A stretch of DNA of 64,000 bases from Lithospermum erythrorhizon (lineage: Eukaryota > Streptophyta > Magnoliopsida > Boraginales > Boraginaceae). Under the pieces are notes generated by a model, which did not search any database, was not told the DNA's origin, and saw only the letters and a program-made list of their open reading frames with translations. Shown piece after piece: positions 12,276-23,711 of the stretch; positions within the stretch are counted from its first letter, which is position 1, and every line of letters starts with the position of its first letter. The stretch covers positions 34,342-98,341 of the forward strand of contig JADFUC010001932.1 in the NCBI GenBank assembly GCA_019722365.1. The letters are read 5' to 3'. Position numbers and translations under genes: made by a program.

Positions 12276-12416
12276 TAATGGTCAAAGTTTTACCTCGATA
12301 TACGAAAATATCAAATAAAAAAATGGAGGTAGCATTAAGTATTCATCATACTTTATACTTGCACAAACGTAAGATTATCAATTGGAAGAGAATCATCAAC
12401 ATATACGTACGGTTTG

Positions 12417-12511
12417 AGGATGATGTAACATATACATTTGACATATATATACTTTATAATTTTTGAGGATGATACATCATATACATTTGACATATATATA
12501 CTTTATAATTG
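12417..12511. repeat. Two-copy tandem duplication of about 48 bp
   Basis: Both copies start GAGGATGAT and contain ACATATATATACTTTATAATT, at about 12417-12463 and 12465-12510. They lie just downstream of Copia-2. Confidence 0.75.
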
Positions 12512-12769
12512 TCGTGCATCCCACTTTTTAATTAACTTTGTTTATTTATCTCCAGTGCATGTTTAATGATTCAAAGGTATGCATTGAATAACACAATTAT
12601 TTTTGCTCAATTTTGCATATATAAATTTCATGATTCAATTTACAAGAATATGTCTCATATGTTATGTATTATTAATTTATTACTCATTTCATCAATATGA
12701 TTTTGTCATCATATGTCATTTTCAATCATTAATAATTAAATAAGTACTAAATAATAATATATTTTATGT

Positions 12770-12960
12770 AGCACTATTGTTATTATTATTATTATTATTA
12801 TAATATGTTAGTTAAATATTCATATATTTATTGTAGAATTATTATTATTATTTATTTTATTATGTAGAGTCAAGTATATTATTCATGCTTTAAGTAGAAT
12901 TATTATTATTGTTATTATTATTATTATCATTATTAATATTTTTATTTAATTCCATGTGAG
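12770..12960. repeat. ATT/TTA microsatellite cluster
   Basis: Several interrupted (TTA)n runs at about 12776-12801, 12838-12862 and 12898-12940 lie in AT-rich noncoding DNA. No gene is seen between 12280 and 14600. Confidence 0.8.
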
Positions 12961-13327
12961 ATATGAATTCCTTATATATTTTGATCCACAAAAATTTAAT
13001 TTTATACTTTTAAATCATACTAATTTAACCTCGCAGATAAAAGCAAATAATTGATGATACTATATTTGATGATCAATTGGCCAATATATTTAATGTATGA
13101 CTTCAAATCATAAAAGTAATATTTTGTATTTCTATGGACATCTCAGCTTGGTATAAGATTTCATTGACATCATACTTCATTGTAATTTTTTATATTATAT
13201 TTAAAGAGTTATTTGTAATCAAAGTATCCTTTAGAAAATAAAAATATTAATTAGAAAAAAATTCAAAAGGAATGTAAATTTACACGCTTTAGAATGATTT
13301 CTAATTAAACATAAAATGTAATTTCGG

Positions 13328-13605
13328 CCCGTCTCTAAATGATTGATGTTTTAGCCTAATGTTCTTGTATCAAAATATTTAATTTTTTACATTTTCAAGG
13401 TAACTTTTTCATACTTTTTCCTTTATATCCCTACTCTTTCTTTTTCTATTTTTATGTGGGCCCAATGACTTTTCAGTTATTTGTTTTAATTGACATCATT
13501 AATTGCCTATAAAGAAAAAGTTGTCATAAAAGTAAAATAGGTAAAATACATCCCACCTTAATTTGTGTGAATTAGACTAAAACATCAATCATATAAAGAT
13601 GAAGA
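13328..13605. repeat. MITE-like element with about 30-bp inverted ends
   Basis: ATGATTGATGTTTTAGCCTAAT at about 13340-13361 is repeated in inverted orientation as ATTAGACTAAAACATCAATCAT at about 13570-13591. The interior has no coding sequence. Length is about 270 bp. The family is unknown; no clear target-site duplication was found. Confidence 0.55.
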
Positions 13606-13633
13606 GAGTATCAAATATTTGAAAAATCGATAT

Positions 13634-13660
13634 CGTGCATCGCACGTCTCCTTTACTAGT
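13634..13660 (+). mobile_element. Helitron-like 3' terminus
   Basis: CGTGC-ATC-GCACG forms a 5-bp stem hairpin (13634-13646). Nine bases later comes CTAG followed by T (13656-13660). Hairpin, short spacer, then CTRR next to T is the standard 3' end of plant Helitrons. The 5' TC end was not identified, so element length is unknown. Confidence 0.45.
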
Positions 13661-14609
13661 CATTTTAAAATATATGATTGAGCGACAATGTCAGAAATTT
13701 TATACCATTAATTATAATTATTCGATGACATCATGATTAAACTTCATATTAATTATATTTTTTAGTTATGAAACAATAGACATTTTTAAATTAAAAAAAT
13801 ATGTGTCCAAATAAATAAACTAATTAGTCCGTCCGAGATCACAATTTGATCATCATCATAACATGATTGTATCTTCATGTTTATATTCATTTTCATTCAT
13901 TTTTTCTTTTGTTGTCAACAACTTATGCACACTTTTAATAAAAAAAAGTATGAGGTTATGCGTTCCAACATTTATAGACTATTAATCTAAATAGTATTCC
14001 TTTAGAATAATGAGATAATTACAAGAAAATGAATGATAATGAGTCTTGAGTAATTAAAAATTTAAGAACTAATGATCCTTTAAGTCATTGTTTTATTTTT
14101 TCAAAGTTGTGTTTCTTTTTTTAGCTTACATTTTTCGGCATAATAATCTAATTTATTTATTTTTGTGATGTATTAAAGATAGATAAAGTAATAAAACTAT
14201 ATAATATTGTATGGAATATATTTAAAAATTAACAGAAATCACTACCGTCAACTTTGGAAATAAAATTTAATTATAAATTAACTATTGTAAAATAAAATAA
14301 ATAGATTTATAATGAATGAATATGTTCATAAGCTTTTACTTAAAGATTAGTGCAATAAGAACCTTTTCGTTAAATATGTTACTCTGTGATTATCTTGTAT
14401 TAAGGAAGTGTATAATTTTCATATTTGACTGCAAAAAAGTGTACGTTATGATTTACTCAGTATTAATTATTAGTTTGACTAAAAAGGTGCATAATGGTCA
14501 AATTTGACTACTAAAAGTTTTTTGATGTTTTTTTAAATAATAATTTTCTACTTCAATTCTCAATAATAATATTATAATTAGTGTGACGTTATCAACAAGT
14601 GGATTGAGA

Positions 14610-15468
14610 AATCATTGAACTTATTAAACCTGCTTATAGAAGATCTCGATGAGTTTGAAGACCGCTTTCTCGGTTCTGAGGAGCCGCTATCGAGACGCCA
14701 TGAGACCCCTTTGGATGACCGACGCTGGCCGAAGCGATTTTAAAGCGGTTCTTATTCTATTTGTCAGTTTCAATTTGAGCAAAGCTAAAAAGTAAGATTT
14801 CCTATATATATGAGGCTTTTTTTATATATTTTCTATCACAAAATAATCATCCTTAAATACCTTTTTTTAGTGAATATTATTGAATCATCATCAATAATAT
14901 TGTAAGCCTTTTGTTATTGAGAATACTGTGCTATAAAGTATTACTCAATTGAGTGTTTAGCTTGATAGGTTATTGTAACAATCTTCCAGAGTTGGTTTTA
15001 GTGGATTCCGCAACAAAGAACATGACGCATCTTCACATCAGGGAAACTCCGTATAAAATCTTGTGTCTATTTACTTTTCCGCATTTACTTCTGTCGTTAC
15101 TATTATTTGTTTAGATTTGGTGATTGAATTAGCCATTAAATCACATCAATTAGCACGTAACTAGTGTTCTTGATTTAAATCAGCATAACGTCAAGAACAA
15201 AATGGTTTTACGACACATGTTGTAGAAACGATGTGACAGATTTCTCTATCGAAGATGAATATGGAGGATTACCTCGCACGCGTTGAAGTCAACAAGCCAT
15301 TGGCGCGATAAGCCTCGAGAAGAAAGGAGTTAGACATACATGTTCGCAGCGCGACGTATCTACGCTGGTCTGCAACGTGGTCGCTAATGTTGCTGAGGAG
15401 ACTACGACAAAGTGGTTCTACTTAAGACGCTGTCGGGTGCTCAGGATATTTCACGCAACAAGGTACGT
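14610..15468 (+). mobile_element. Remnant of a non-autonomous LTR element related to that at 51-54 kb
   Basis: The segment has an LTR-like part (to about 15110) sharing GACGCATCTTCACATCA and CTTTTCCGCATTTACTT-type sequence with the inverse strand of the 51-54 kb LTRs. A short internal part follows. That part includes a plus-strand reading VANVAEETTTK near 15376-15412, very close to AANVAKETTTK read on the minus strand near 53.3 kb. It is cut off at 15469, where a long Copia LTR begins. Only part of the LTR is convincingly alignable by eye. Confidence 0.5.
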
Positions 15469-16360
15469 GTTGAAATTAGTGTATATCGTTTCCAATAATG
15501 TCTGCTATGACAATTGTCAGAATAATTCATTTACTAGTTTTAAAGTTAAACGAGACACTCAAACTAAGTTTGCTCAATAATAGTAATTGTAGATTACTAA
15601 ATATAATAATACGGTAATATCGTGGGTTACGCTGTATCATGTATCCCATGCATAATCGTTATAACAGTTTGTCAATTATATTATTATACAACTCATATTA
15701 TCCTGTATATTCAATACAACGATTGAGTTTATCAGAATGAAATTAAAGTCGTTGATTGCTTAATCAGAGTTTATTGAAATCAACGAGATACTTAATCGAG
15801 AGTTTTACAACGTATAGCAAGCAATTGATCTAAACCAAATTAATTTAACTAAGGATTAATTAATGGTTTGACGAATGGAGTTCCATTAGTGACTGTTAGT
15901 TACACGTTAGCATTTAATTAGTTAACGCTTTTAAGGAGTAGGCTTGTTAGTTAACGAGTCAAGAGCCTGCCAAGCAAAGAGATGCGTCTATATAAGATAA
16001 AAAAGCATTTGTCCCAATCATCTTTTTTTATCCCTTTACCGCTCAGCCGCTCTCCTCCCTTCATACTAAAATCAACTCAAGCTTTTGGCTTGATTTTTGT
16101 TGTCCAATTGTCACAAGATCTCAGCAAATCCAATCGCTAGATTCAACCCCGCCTTTGCCATGACTAACCGTGAGGCATCAACCTTTTGTGGTATCTGCTA
16201 GAGTTCAAACGGATTTCGTGAGAGAAAAGTCGTGAATATCCGGGCCGTTTTTGTAGTGTTGTATTCATACATTTAATTTTATTGTAATTCAATTATATAC
16301 ATTAAACATTTTGGATTTTATTTATTTATGTTTTTATGAACAAGTTGCATGCTTTTCCAA
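15469..16360 (+). repeat. Long Copia LTR (about 0.9 kb), first copy
   Basis: Starts TGTTGAAATTAG and aligns collinearly with the solo LTR at 60894-61839. Shared landmarks include GATATCGTGGGTTA-like sequence, TTGAAATCAACGAGATAC, ATCGAGAGTTT, GTTAACGAGT, CTTGTCCAATTG-like sequence, a late TCGTATTCATAC-like stretch and TATGAACAAGTTGC near the end. Directly after it (16361-16380) lies a decayed primer-binding site, which marks this copy as the 5' LTR of a once longer element. Confidence 0.75.
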
Positions 16361-16380
16361 TGCTAGTATCGTAGTCATGG
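16361..16380 (+). other. Decayed Copia primer-binding site
   Basis: TAGTATCGTAGTCATGG resembles the usual plant Copia sequence TGGTATCAGAGCCATGG, complementary to initiator tRNA-Met. It lies immediately after the long LTR. Confidence 0.5.
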
Positions 16381-18626
16381 TTTCAGATATTTTCGATTAC
16401 ATTTTATAAAATTTATTGTATGAATATATTTCTTATAATATTTCATAAGCTTATATATTCTTGACCATCAATATATGTTATGAAAATTGATCCATGAATT
16501 TATATGTGTATTATATTTATTCAAATTCATCATATTTTTGATTTTGATGATTTGAAATTAGATGATGTTTGCTTTAACTGAAAAGGATTTTAAAAATATG
16601 TTTTATTTGAAATCTAAATGTTTTAATTAGATTTGAGTTATTTAAAATGTGCCAAACCTCATTTGATTTTCTCTCAACTCCGTGATTTATACAAGAACAA
16701 TAAATAAAAAATTCTTATAATTTTTTGATAATTTAAGTATCCCAAAATAATTTTGATTTATGGAGCATTAATTGATGAATTAAATTATTGAAAATGTTTT
16801 TGAAAATTTAGAAAAGTTCAAGAAAAAATTGTAAATGATCGTATTGAATTTTAGAATTCCTGGATGAGTTAAAGCAACCTGGCTTTTTTCAAAACAATTG
16901 AATGAAGCCAGAAAAACCGAAATTAAGTAAACGGAGGCGTTAAATCATGAGTTCTTCAAATAACCGTGGCCAAACTGACGAACAACGCACCCCGACGCTG
17001 CCTTCGACGGAGCAACTGAGTGGTCATGCCAAGTAAGCTGCCGACGGAGCGTCACGGTCGGTCGTCCGCCGCTAGCTCTTCCTCGTATCGGCCGTTACAA
17101 ACCCTAATCCGTTTTTAAAAATATTAATTTCGGTGTTTTGGTAAATTATTATCATTTCATTATTATAACAATTATAATTCTCAATTTTGGTGATAATAAA
17201 TTTAATTCAAGAGTCCCTTTTATTATTCATCCTTTTACATATTTAATTATTGAAAGGATAAAATCATGGCAACAATATCTAGTTAAAGAATATAAATATA
17301 TGTAGATAATTATCACAAGTTTTAATATTCATTGTATTTATATAAAATAACGCTATTGTCTTATTATATATATTTAAATGATTATCATATAACTATCGAC
17401 ACAAAATATGTTAATTAATGTATTTTAATTTATACATATTTCATGCATTTAAGTAATGTAGATTCAAATTTGAATTTAAATTCCAATCACATTTAATTTT
17501 GTATTTTATGCATTTTGATTTATGTTGATTTCATTTGTAAAATCAAAATGGAAGTTATTTATGCATTGTCAATCATATATTTAAAATTTAAATTTGATTG
17601 AGAGTAATTTTCTCAACCTCATAATTAGTGTTAATTGCATGTTAAGTACATGTTTATTATGTATTGATTGCATGCTTATTGGATACTTATTGCATTCACA
17701 CTTAATTACATTAGTAATATTTTTATGACTTTATTACCATTTATTCCATACCATTTAATGTATTTGTATTAAATGCATAGAACAGTGGATTTAATTTTGT
17801 CTTGTAGTTTTGTAAATGGTAATGAAATGATATATCGATACGACCTAATAGATTTTTTTTAAATACGGCGAACCGCTTATTCGTTGTACATGACCAACTA
17901 AGTCAGTCATTTATTTATTTATTTTACCCACAAGCCTGCGCGCTATCTTACGTGATTAGTAAATAAATGTACTCCGTGGAGAACATGCTTTTTGAAACAA
18001 GAATACAAGATTGCACTCTCAGCATTTCAGAATAGGTTAATTATTTGTGGTCATATCATATTCCAAATATGTATTATTTATTTTATTTTTCATGATGTTC
18101 ACATTACTTTATATGCTTATGTTTACAATTAATCAAATAATATGAATCTCACCATAAAATTTAAGCTAACGTATCGGGTTAATTTTAAATTATAACTATC
18201 ATTTATTACCGCACACCATGACGGGAAGCATTTCAGTATCATGACAAGTATGACAACGGATCACAAGCGGAAGATTTACTCAACATCATGCTTTCGATGA
18301 TCATTCTAAGTAATAAATTGGTTGCTTAACCGGTGATTTCCACTCACGTCAAGGGCTCAAGAATACACTTGTTAGGTAGTAACCTCAGAGGTACGCTTAG
18401 CAACATGCAGTTGGCGCCGCTGCTTATTATTGCACTGGTTAGTTAACCCAATGCTACGCGCTGTTTTCAAAACGTATGTCACGCTTTCGCTTGAAATCCC
18501 AGCAAAGATAAAGTAGCATCTGCATACCAATATATTTGTGAAATTGAGTATTCATACTACTTAATAAATTTTATTTGTAAGTGTTTGACATGAGACACAA
18601 ATTTTGTTTTACATACTTAGACCGAA
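16381..18626. other. AT-rich stretch between long LTR and gag fragment
   Basis: About 2.2 kb with no ORF I can support. It contains a GC-rich island at about 16965-17110 and another at 18180-18470. It is probably the untranslated leader of the long-LTR Copia together with other insertions, but this is inference from position only. Confidence 0.4.
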
Positions 18627-18767
18627 ATGGATACCCTTAAAACACCTAAAAACCTGCTTCAAACAACTTTAACTCGTTGCACGTATAATGGTGCAAATTA
18701 TGAGACATGGTCCCTTGAGTTGAAGGTTGTGCTCAAGTTGCACGAGATCGAATATGTCACGCGGTGA
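18627..18767 (+). pseudogene. Truncated Copia gag (long-LTR family)
   Basis: A 46-codon frame starting at an ATG and ending in TGA. It reads like the start of a plant Copia Gag, with LLQTTLTRCTYNGANYETW and an SLELKVVLKLHEI helix; the Y-G-NYxxW motif is characteristic. It lies downstream of the LTR and primer site at 15469-16380 in the same orientation, so it most likely belongs to that element. Nothing recognisable as pol follows. Confidence 0.6.
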
Positions 18768-18924
18768 AATATAAAGAAACGAAAAAGCACCAATTATTAA
18801 TTAAAGATCCTATTCCAACTGCGACTCTGGCCAAAAAAATATTATCTTAGAGATTTTATTATTAAATAATCGATAGTTGTAATCAAAATAAAAAAATAGG
18901 AAAAAACAAAACTGCGCACAAAAG

Positions 18925-19090
18925 AAAAAGAAAAGCAAAACCCACACGCATACACAGCCAGCTGGTCACAAGGATCACGCACGTGGAAAATCAAGCGATG
19001 GCATACATCGCCTCACGCACCCACGCACGCGAAAAATCGAAGGATGGCATATGACCGCCCTTCCCCCTCACAACACTGCTGCACTCTTTA
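18925..19090. repeat. C/A-rich short duplicated segment
   Basis: ACGCACG-GAAAATC-A-GATGGCAT occurs twice, at about 18975-19005 and 19022-19050, within a CA-rich stretch. The rest of 18770-19450 shows no gene. Confidence 0.5.
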
Positions 19091-19450
19091 GACTGCCCAC
19101 AATGGTGTCTATTTGACCACGAATATACAATTAGTGGAGTCTATTTTGAAGGCTATTCATGACTCATCAATAGAGTATAGAAGAAAATGGGTTTATTTAA
19201 TTTTTAGACGTCTAAACTTCATGTGGCTCATGAATTTCACAATCTTGCTAAATGTTATGTACGTGAGATGATATAATATATTCCAATTGGTCACATTAAT
19301 GTATATTGATATGTTATTTGTTTTTCTATTTTCTTTTAAATATTATTAGCATTTATAAAAAAAAATTTAAGTAATGAAGCACTGAAATTTTCCTATATTA
19401 TTTACAATAAAAATTGTTTTTTATTTAAAATTATAAACTATTATGTAATA

Positions 19451-19463
19451 CTCCCTCCATTCG
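19451..19463. repeat. Stowaway-like terminal motif
   Basis: TACTCCCTCCATTC followed by GTAAAAGATTGATCAC, the typical MITE start. A similar TACTTCCTCCATCCC occurs at 20149-20163. Partner ends are uncertain. Confidence 0.4.
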
Positions 19464-19850
19464 TAAAAGATTGATCACTTTTGATTTTTTTATACCAGAA
19501 ATTTTAAACTTCGATCAATATAGCATCAAAGATATGGCAAAAATTTGGATTTAACCAAATTTAGTACCGTATGTTTTCATTAAATTTGAACTTTGTATAT
19601 GTTGTATTGAATAAATATTAAATAAAACTTGTTTTAGTTAACTATTACTAATAATAAATTAATCAAAATAATGATAATAATAGTTATTATTGATAAAATT
19701 TGAACTTTTAAAAATATTAAATTCTAATAAATATTATTATGTTTAATAGTTTTTTATGTCCAAATGGTATTTGACAAGATACCATTTTAATGTAAAAAAG
19801 ATTAATAAATATAATAATTATTACAATTAAAATGAGAAAGTTCAGACAAG

Positions 19851-20055
19851 GGATATGATGTTTGGTGATTCGAATATTAAAATTGACGCGGGGTCCAAAT
19901 TATACATCAATTAGACATCATTGGAAAGTGGTGGATGTTTTACGGGCGCAAGCTCAGGCTATGGGATATGATGTTCGGTGATTCTAATATTAAAAATTGA
20001 TCATGGGTCCAAATTATACATCAATTAGACATCATCGAAAGTGGTGGATGTTTTT
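19851..20055. repeat. Two-copy tandem repeat of about 115-120 bp
   Basis: GGATATGATGTT-GGTGATTC-AATATTAAAA, then GGTCCAAATTATACATCAA and AAAGTGGTGGATGTTTT, occur at about 19852-19941 and 19969-20055. Confidence 0.8.
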
Positions 20056-20479
20056 GGCTGGGCTATTTGATTATTCAGTTATTTAAGACGTCAAAATGAC
20101 ATGTACGAATGTACACCATCAGATAGCCTTATTATACCATAAAGAGATACTTCCTCCATCCCTAAATCATAGTCACATTTAATTTTTTGGGGTCAAATTT
20201 GAAAACTTTTGATCATGAATTCTCATTAGCTTTAAGAATAATATAGTCACGATCTTCATAGATTCGCTTCAATATATATTTTGAAATATCAACTTTTATA
20301 TTTTTAAGCAACCGTAATTGTAGATATTTACGCTTTTAAGTCAGACCTCAAGATCGTAGTGCTTTAAATCGAGTCGCATCGAACTGTGGATGCAAAAAGT
20401 AAGGAGGTCAAGTTGAAATAAAAATATAGTATATAACTTGTAAAAAATACTTCATAGTTAAAACGATAAAATTCATCTT

Positions 20480-22620
20480 AAAGGTACTCTATGACATTTT
20501 ACTCTATCAAAATCATCAATAATGCTATCAGTAGAGATATTTTCAACTATTTCTCTTTCTGTATAAATGACCAAAGAATCTGAAAGAAATATATCGGCCC
20601 ATCTTTATTTCAATCATCGGTCTTCATACGGGTTCATGGCGTAAAATAATCGCTCAACCGCTGCTATAGATATCGGAAGAGTTAGAACAAGTTTAATCAA
20701 TCTATCAATAAGAGGATAAATAGTAGATTTTCCTCGTTTCACAAGTAAGCTCGATATAACTTAGATATTATAGATATTCTTGAACTCGGATGCATTTAGT
20801 AATGCTTCATTTATAAGCCTCAACTGAATCTTTAGAATATCTTTTTTTCTATTATCTCATGGAAATCTTCGGGTAATGTCTCAACAAGTCGACAAATACT
20901 TTCCACATTGAACATTTTATAGCCATCTCTAGGATCCAAAGCCACACAAAGAACAAGCAACTCATTAGTTGTTTCATTGAATCTGTTCACCTCGCCAAAT
21001 TAAAATCTATAGTTGCATTAAACAAATCAAAGTGATAATGATGCTCCATAGTCATAGATTAGTCATTCTCTGTGTCCGGCTATTTCCTGAAAGCACCCAC
21101 CAATGCACAAAAAGCACTCATTCGAGAAATTTCTATAATCTTTCTAACAAAATAATTTCACATTTTCTATGAATTGTCTTCATCCAAAGATCCGTAGTAG
21201 CTTGGAATTTTGCACTCAGTACTTTTCAAAAGATCCATCCCATTCAATATGTTCTGAGATTTCTTTGAAGCAATCGGGCAAAGATCATGACTCATTTCCA
21301 AAATTTCATCATATGCAAGATAAAATAAATTCAAAGGATGTTAGAGTTTTGTAAGCTCCTCAACATCCTCGCCGAGAAGCCGTTCCCTCTTCCATCACGC
21401 CAGATCCTCCAATATAGTGCAAGTTGGTAATAGCCAAAGGAAATCCAGAACAAAATTATAACGCGAATTCCATCGAGTGTCACCTCGCTCAAATATTGAC
21501 TTTCTGATTCAAACCTTCACTTCCAAATAATCACGGGCTACTAACATTGCTATTTCATTAGCTTAAGCATGCTTCACCCTCGGATTCTTATGAACCAAAC
21601 ATAATTTATAGTGAATGGTAATTTATTTTCAAAAAAAATCATGGACGTGATCCTACTTCAGAGTACCGCAGCCAAGGGCCAATTGGAGCTGATGGGCAAA
21701 ATAGTGAACAAAATAGGCAAATCGACATTCAGTAGAAACCAAGGCTCTTAATCCATTAAACCTACCACTCATATTACTAGCACCATCATAACCCTGACCA
21801 CGGATATTATGCACACTTAGTCCATGTTCATTCAGAAGCAAAAACATAGCATCTTTAAGTGTTTCAGCTATAGTATTACGAACATGAATCAAATCCAGAA
21901 GTCGTTCTTGAATAAAACCACCCTCATTCACATATCTCAACACAACCGCCATTTGTTCCTTGTTAGACTTATCAACAGACTCATCAACTAGAATACAAAA
22001 TTTAGCATTTCCAATTTCTTGACGAATTACATTGAGCACCCTTATTGTCAGAAGTTTTAAAATTTCTTTTTGAACTTTAGGAGATGTGTATGTAGCATTT
22101 TCTGGAGCGTTTTTCAAAGTTACAGCAGCTACTCCATCATATTATAAGACCCTCAAAAACTGAAGTAATATAAGAAAATTGCCTCGGCGAAGAGAATTCC
22201 TTTTTCTCATCACGCCTCAGAAAGGAAGACCTTGATGGGCGGTAAATCAACACTATCAATCAGTTCTCAAGTCTTAAGCGATTTTCAGCTATTTCCTTCT
22301 TAGTATACTTATTAATCACTTTATCAACGTGTTTGATGAATTTCAAATCATACATTTCATGGCACGATCATGGGACGAGTTTAATTGACCCATATGTTGC
22401 TTGAGAGCACAATCATTACCATTTACATTTTCTCCAATTTCGAAATCCTCCACTAGTAAATGCAATCGAATTCTCTGATGGTTTTCTAAATAGATAACAA
22501 GGAAGACAATATGCAAAAAGATGAGAAGTTGAGAATACTCTAACCAATCGTGATATACCTTATACCAAGAAGTTTTGAAATGCCTCCGACGCTGGCCATT
22601 ACTTGAATACTTGAAAATTA
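20480..22620 (-). pseudogene. hAT-type transposase with TTF zinc finger and DUF4371
   Basis: On the minus strand the domain order is as follows. A TTF-type zinc-finger region comes first (SWYKVYHDWLEYS near 22590, a decayed LPCYLF, then GGFRNWRK). A 154-codon open block at 22117-21653 is clear DUF4371, with CILVDESVD, GQGYDGASNMSG and HQLQLAL. Further on are ELLVLCVALDPRDGYKMFN near 20960 and a hAT C-terminal dimerisation segment with LTLPISIAAVERLF near 20670. It is broken by multiple stops and frameshifts, so inactive. Domesticated or transposon-derived zinc-finger MYM-like proteins have the same layout. No terminal inverted repeats were located. Confidence 0.85.
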
Positions 22621-23711
22621 CTTTTTTTTGCTGACGAGGTCCCCGCTGGATATATGCACTTTAACTGACGAATTCATTAGAAGAATACTCACATATCAGG
22701 TCTTAATCCGTGGTCTCGGATAATATCTCCACACACCATTTCTTTTATGATTGTAAGAACTAATTCCAACTCATTTTTAAGATGTGTCGTGATCAATGTT
22801 GTGATTATTTTCGTGAGGGAATTGAATCATTAGTCACCGAGTGTAGTTTAGCTTTATAATTGAGATTAAATTGAGATTCTCTCTTGTTAAAAAGGAGTTA
22901 ATTGTTTTGATTTTTATTTGCTATTTATCATCAATACCAACAAAATATTCATAAACCAAAAAAATTATATTAAAAAAATATAATCTTGAGTATAAATGAT
23001 TAACAAAGCAACAACGCTACCAATTATCGAAAAAACTTATATTACGTACTAAATAATTTAAGAATATATAAATCAACAAAATAAATAAATGACTTATGTA
23101 TAATCTCATACAAGTATTTAGAGCACAAGCAAGAATTGTAGTATTATAATTTGATGAGCAAGACCGGCAAGTGGATGATCTTTGGGAGTTTTGAATGTGC
23201 TAGAATTTGTAGTATAAATAAAAATTATTAAATATTTTGCACAAACGTGGCCCTTCGCTCCATATCCCCACATTAATAGCCCACAATTTAAGAGCCCATT
23301 TTACTATTTAATAGAGCAAGAGTTGGTTGATTTGGCTTTACAAAATAATAGAAAATAAAAAGCCGCATATCTAGGATTCAATCCTACAATGCTGCAGAAA
23401 TAGTTTTTCGGGGGTATCCGAGTTACAATACTATTTGTTCTCTCAGATCACACGTATAATATATAAATGTTTCTAAAAGTCATTGCTTCCTACTTTTTAC
23501 CGGTTTCGGCTCAACGCGACTACGATGGCTGACGCGAGTGAAAGATTTTTATTGGTATGACTCCTCAATATTAATTGATTTTGACTAGTTTGTAGCGAGG
23601 TAATTGTGGATTAGTTTCAACCAGTATGGCTCATTTATACATTGGTTTGATAGTGAACTCGTTTTACCATCATGTTTATTTCTATGTCATTCATTAACTT
23701 AGCACTAACCA
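22621..23711. other. Intergenic, no gene recognised
   Basis: AT-rich sequence between the hAT remnant and the ammonium transporter stop codon. It presumably contains the transporter 3' UTR near 23600-23711. I see no open frame or family motif. Confidence 0.4.
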
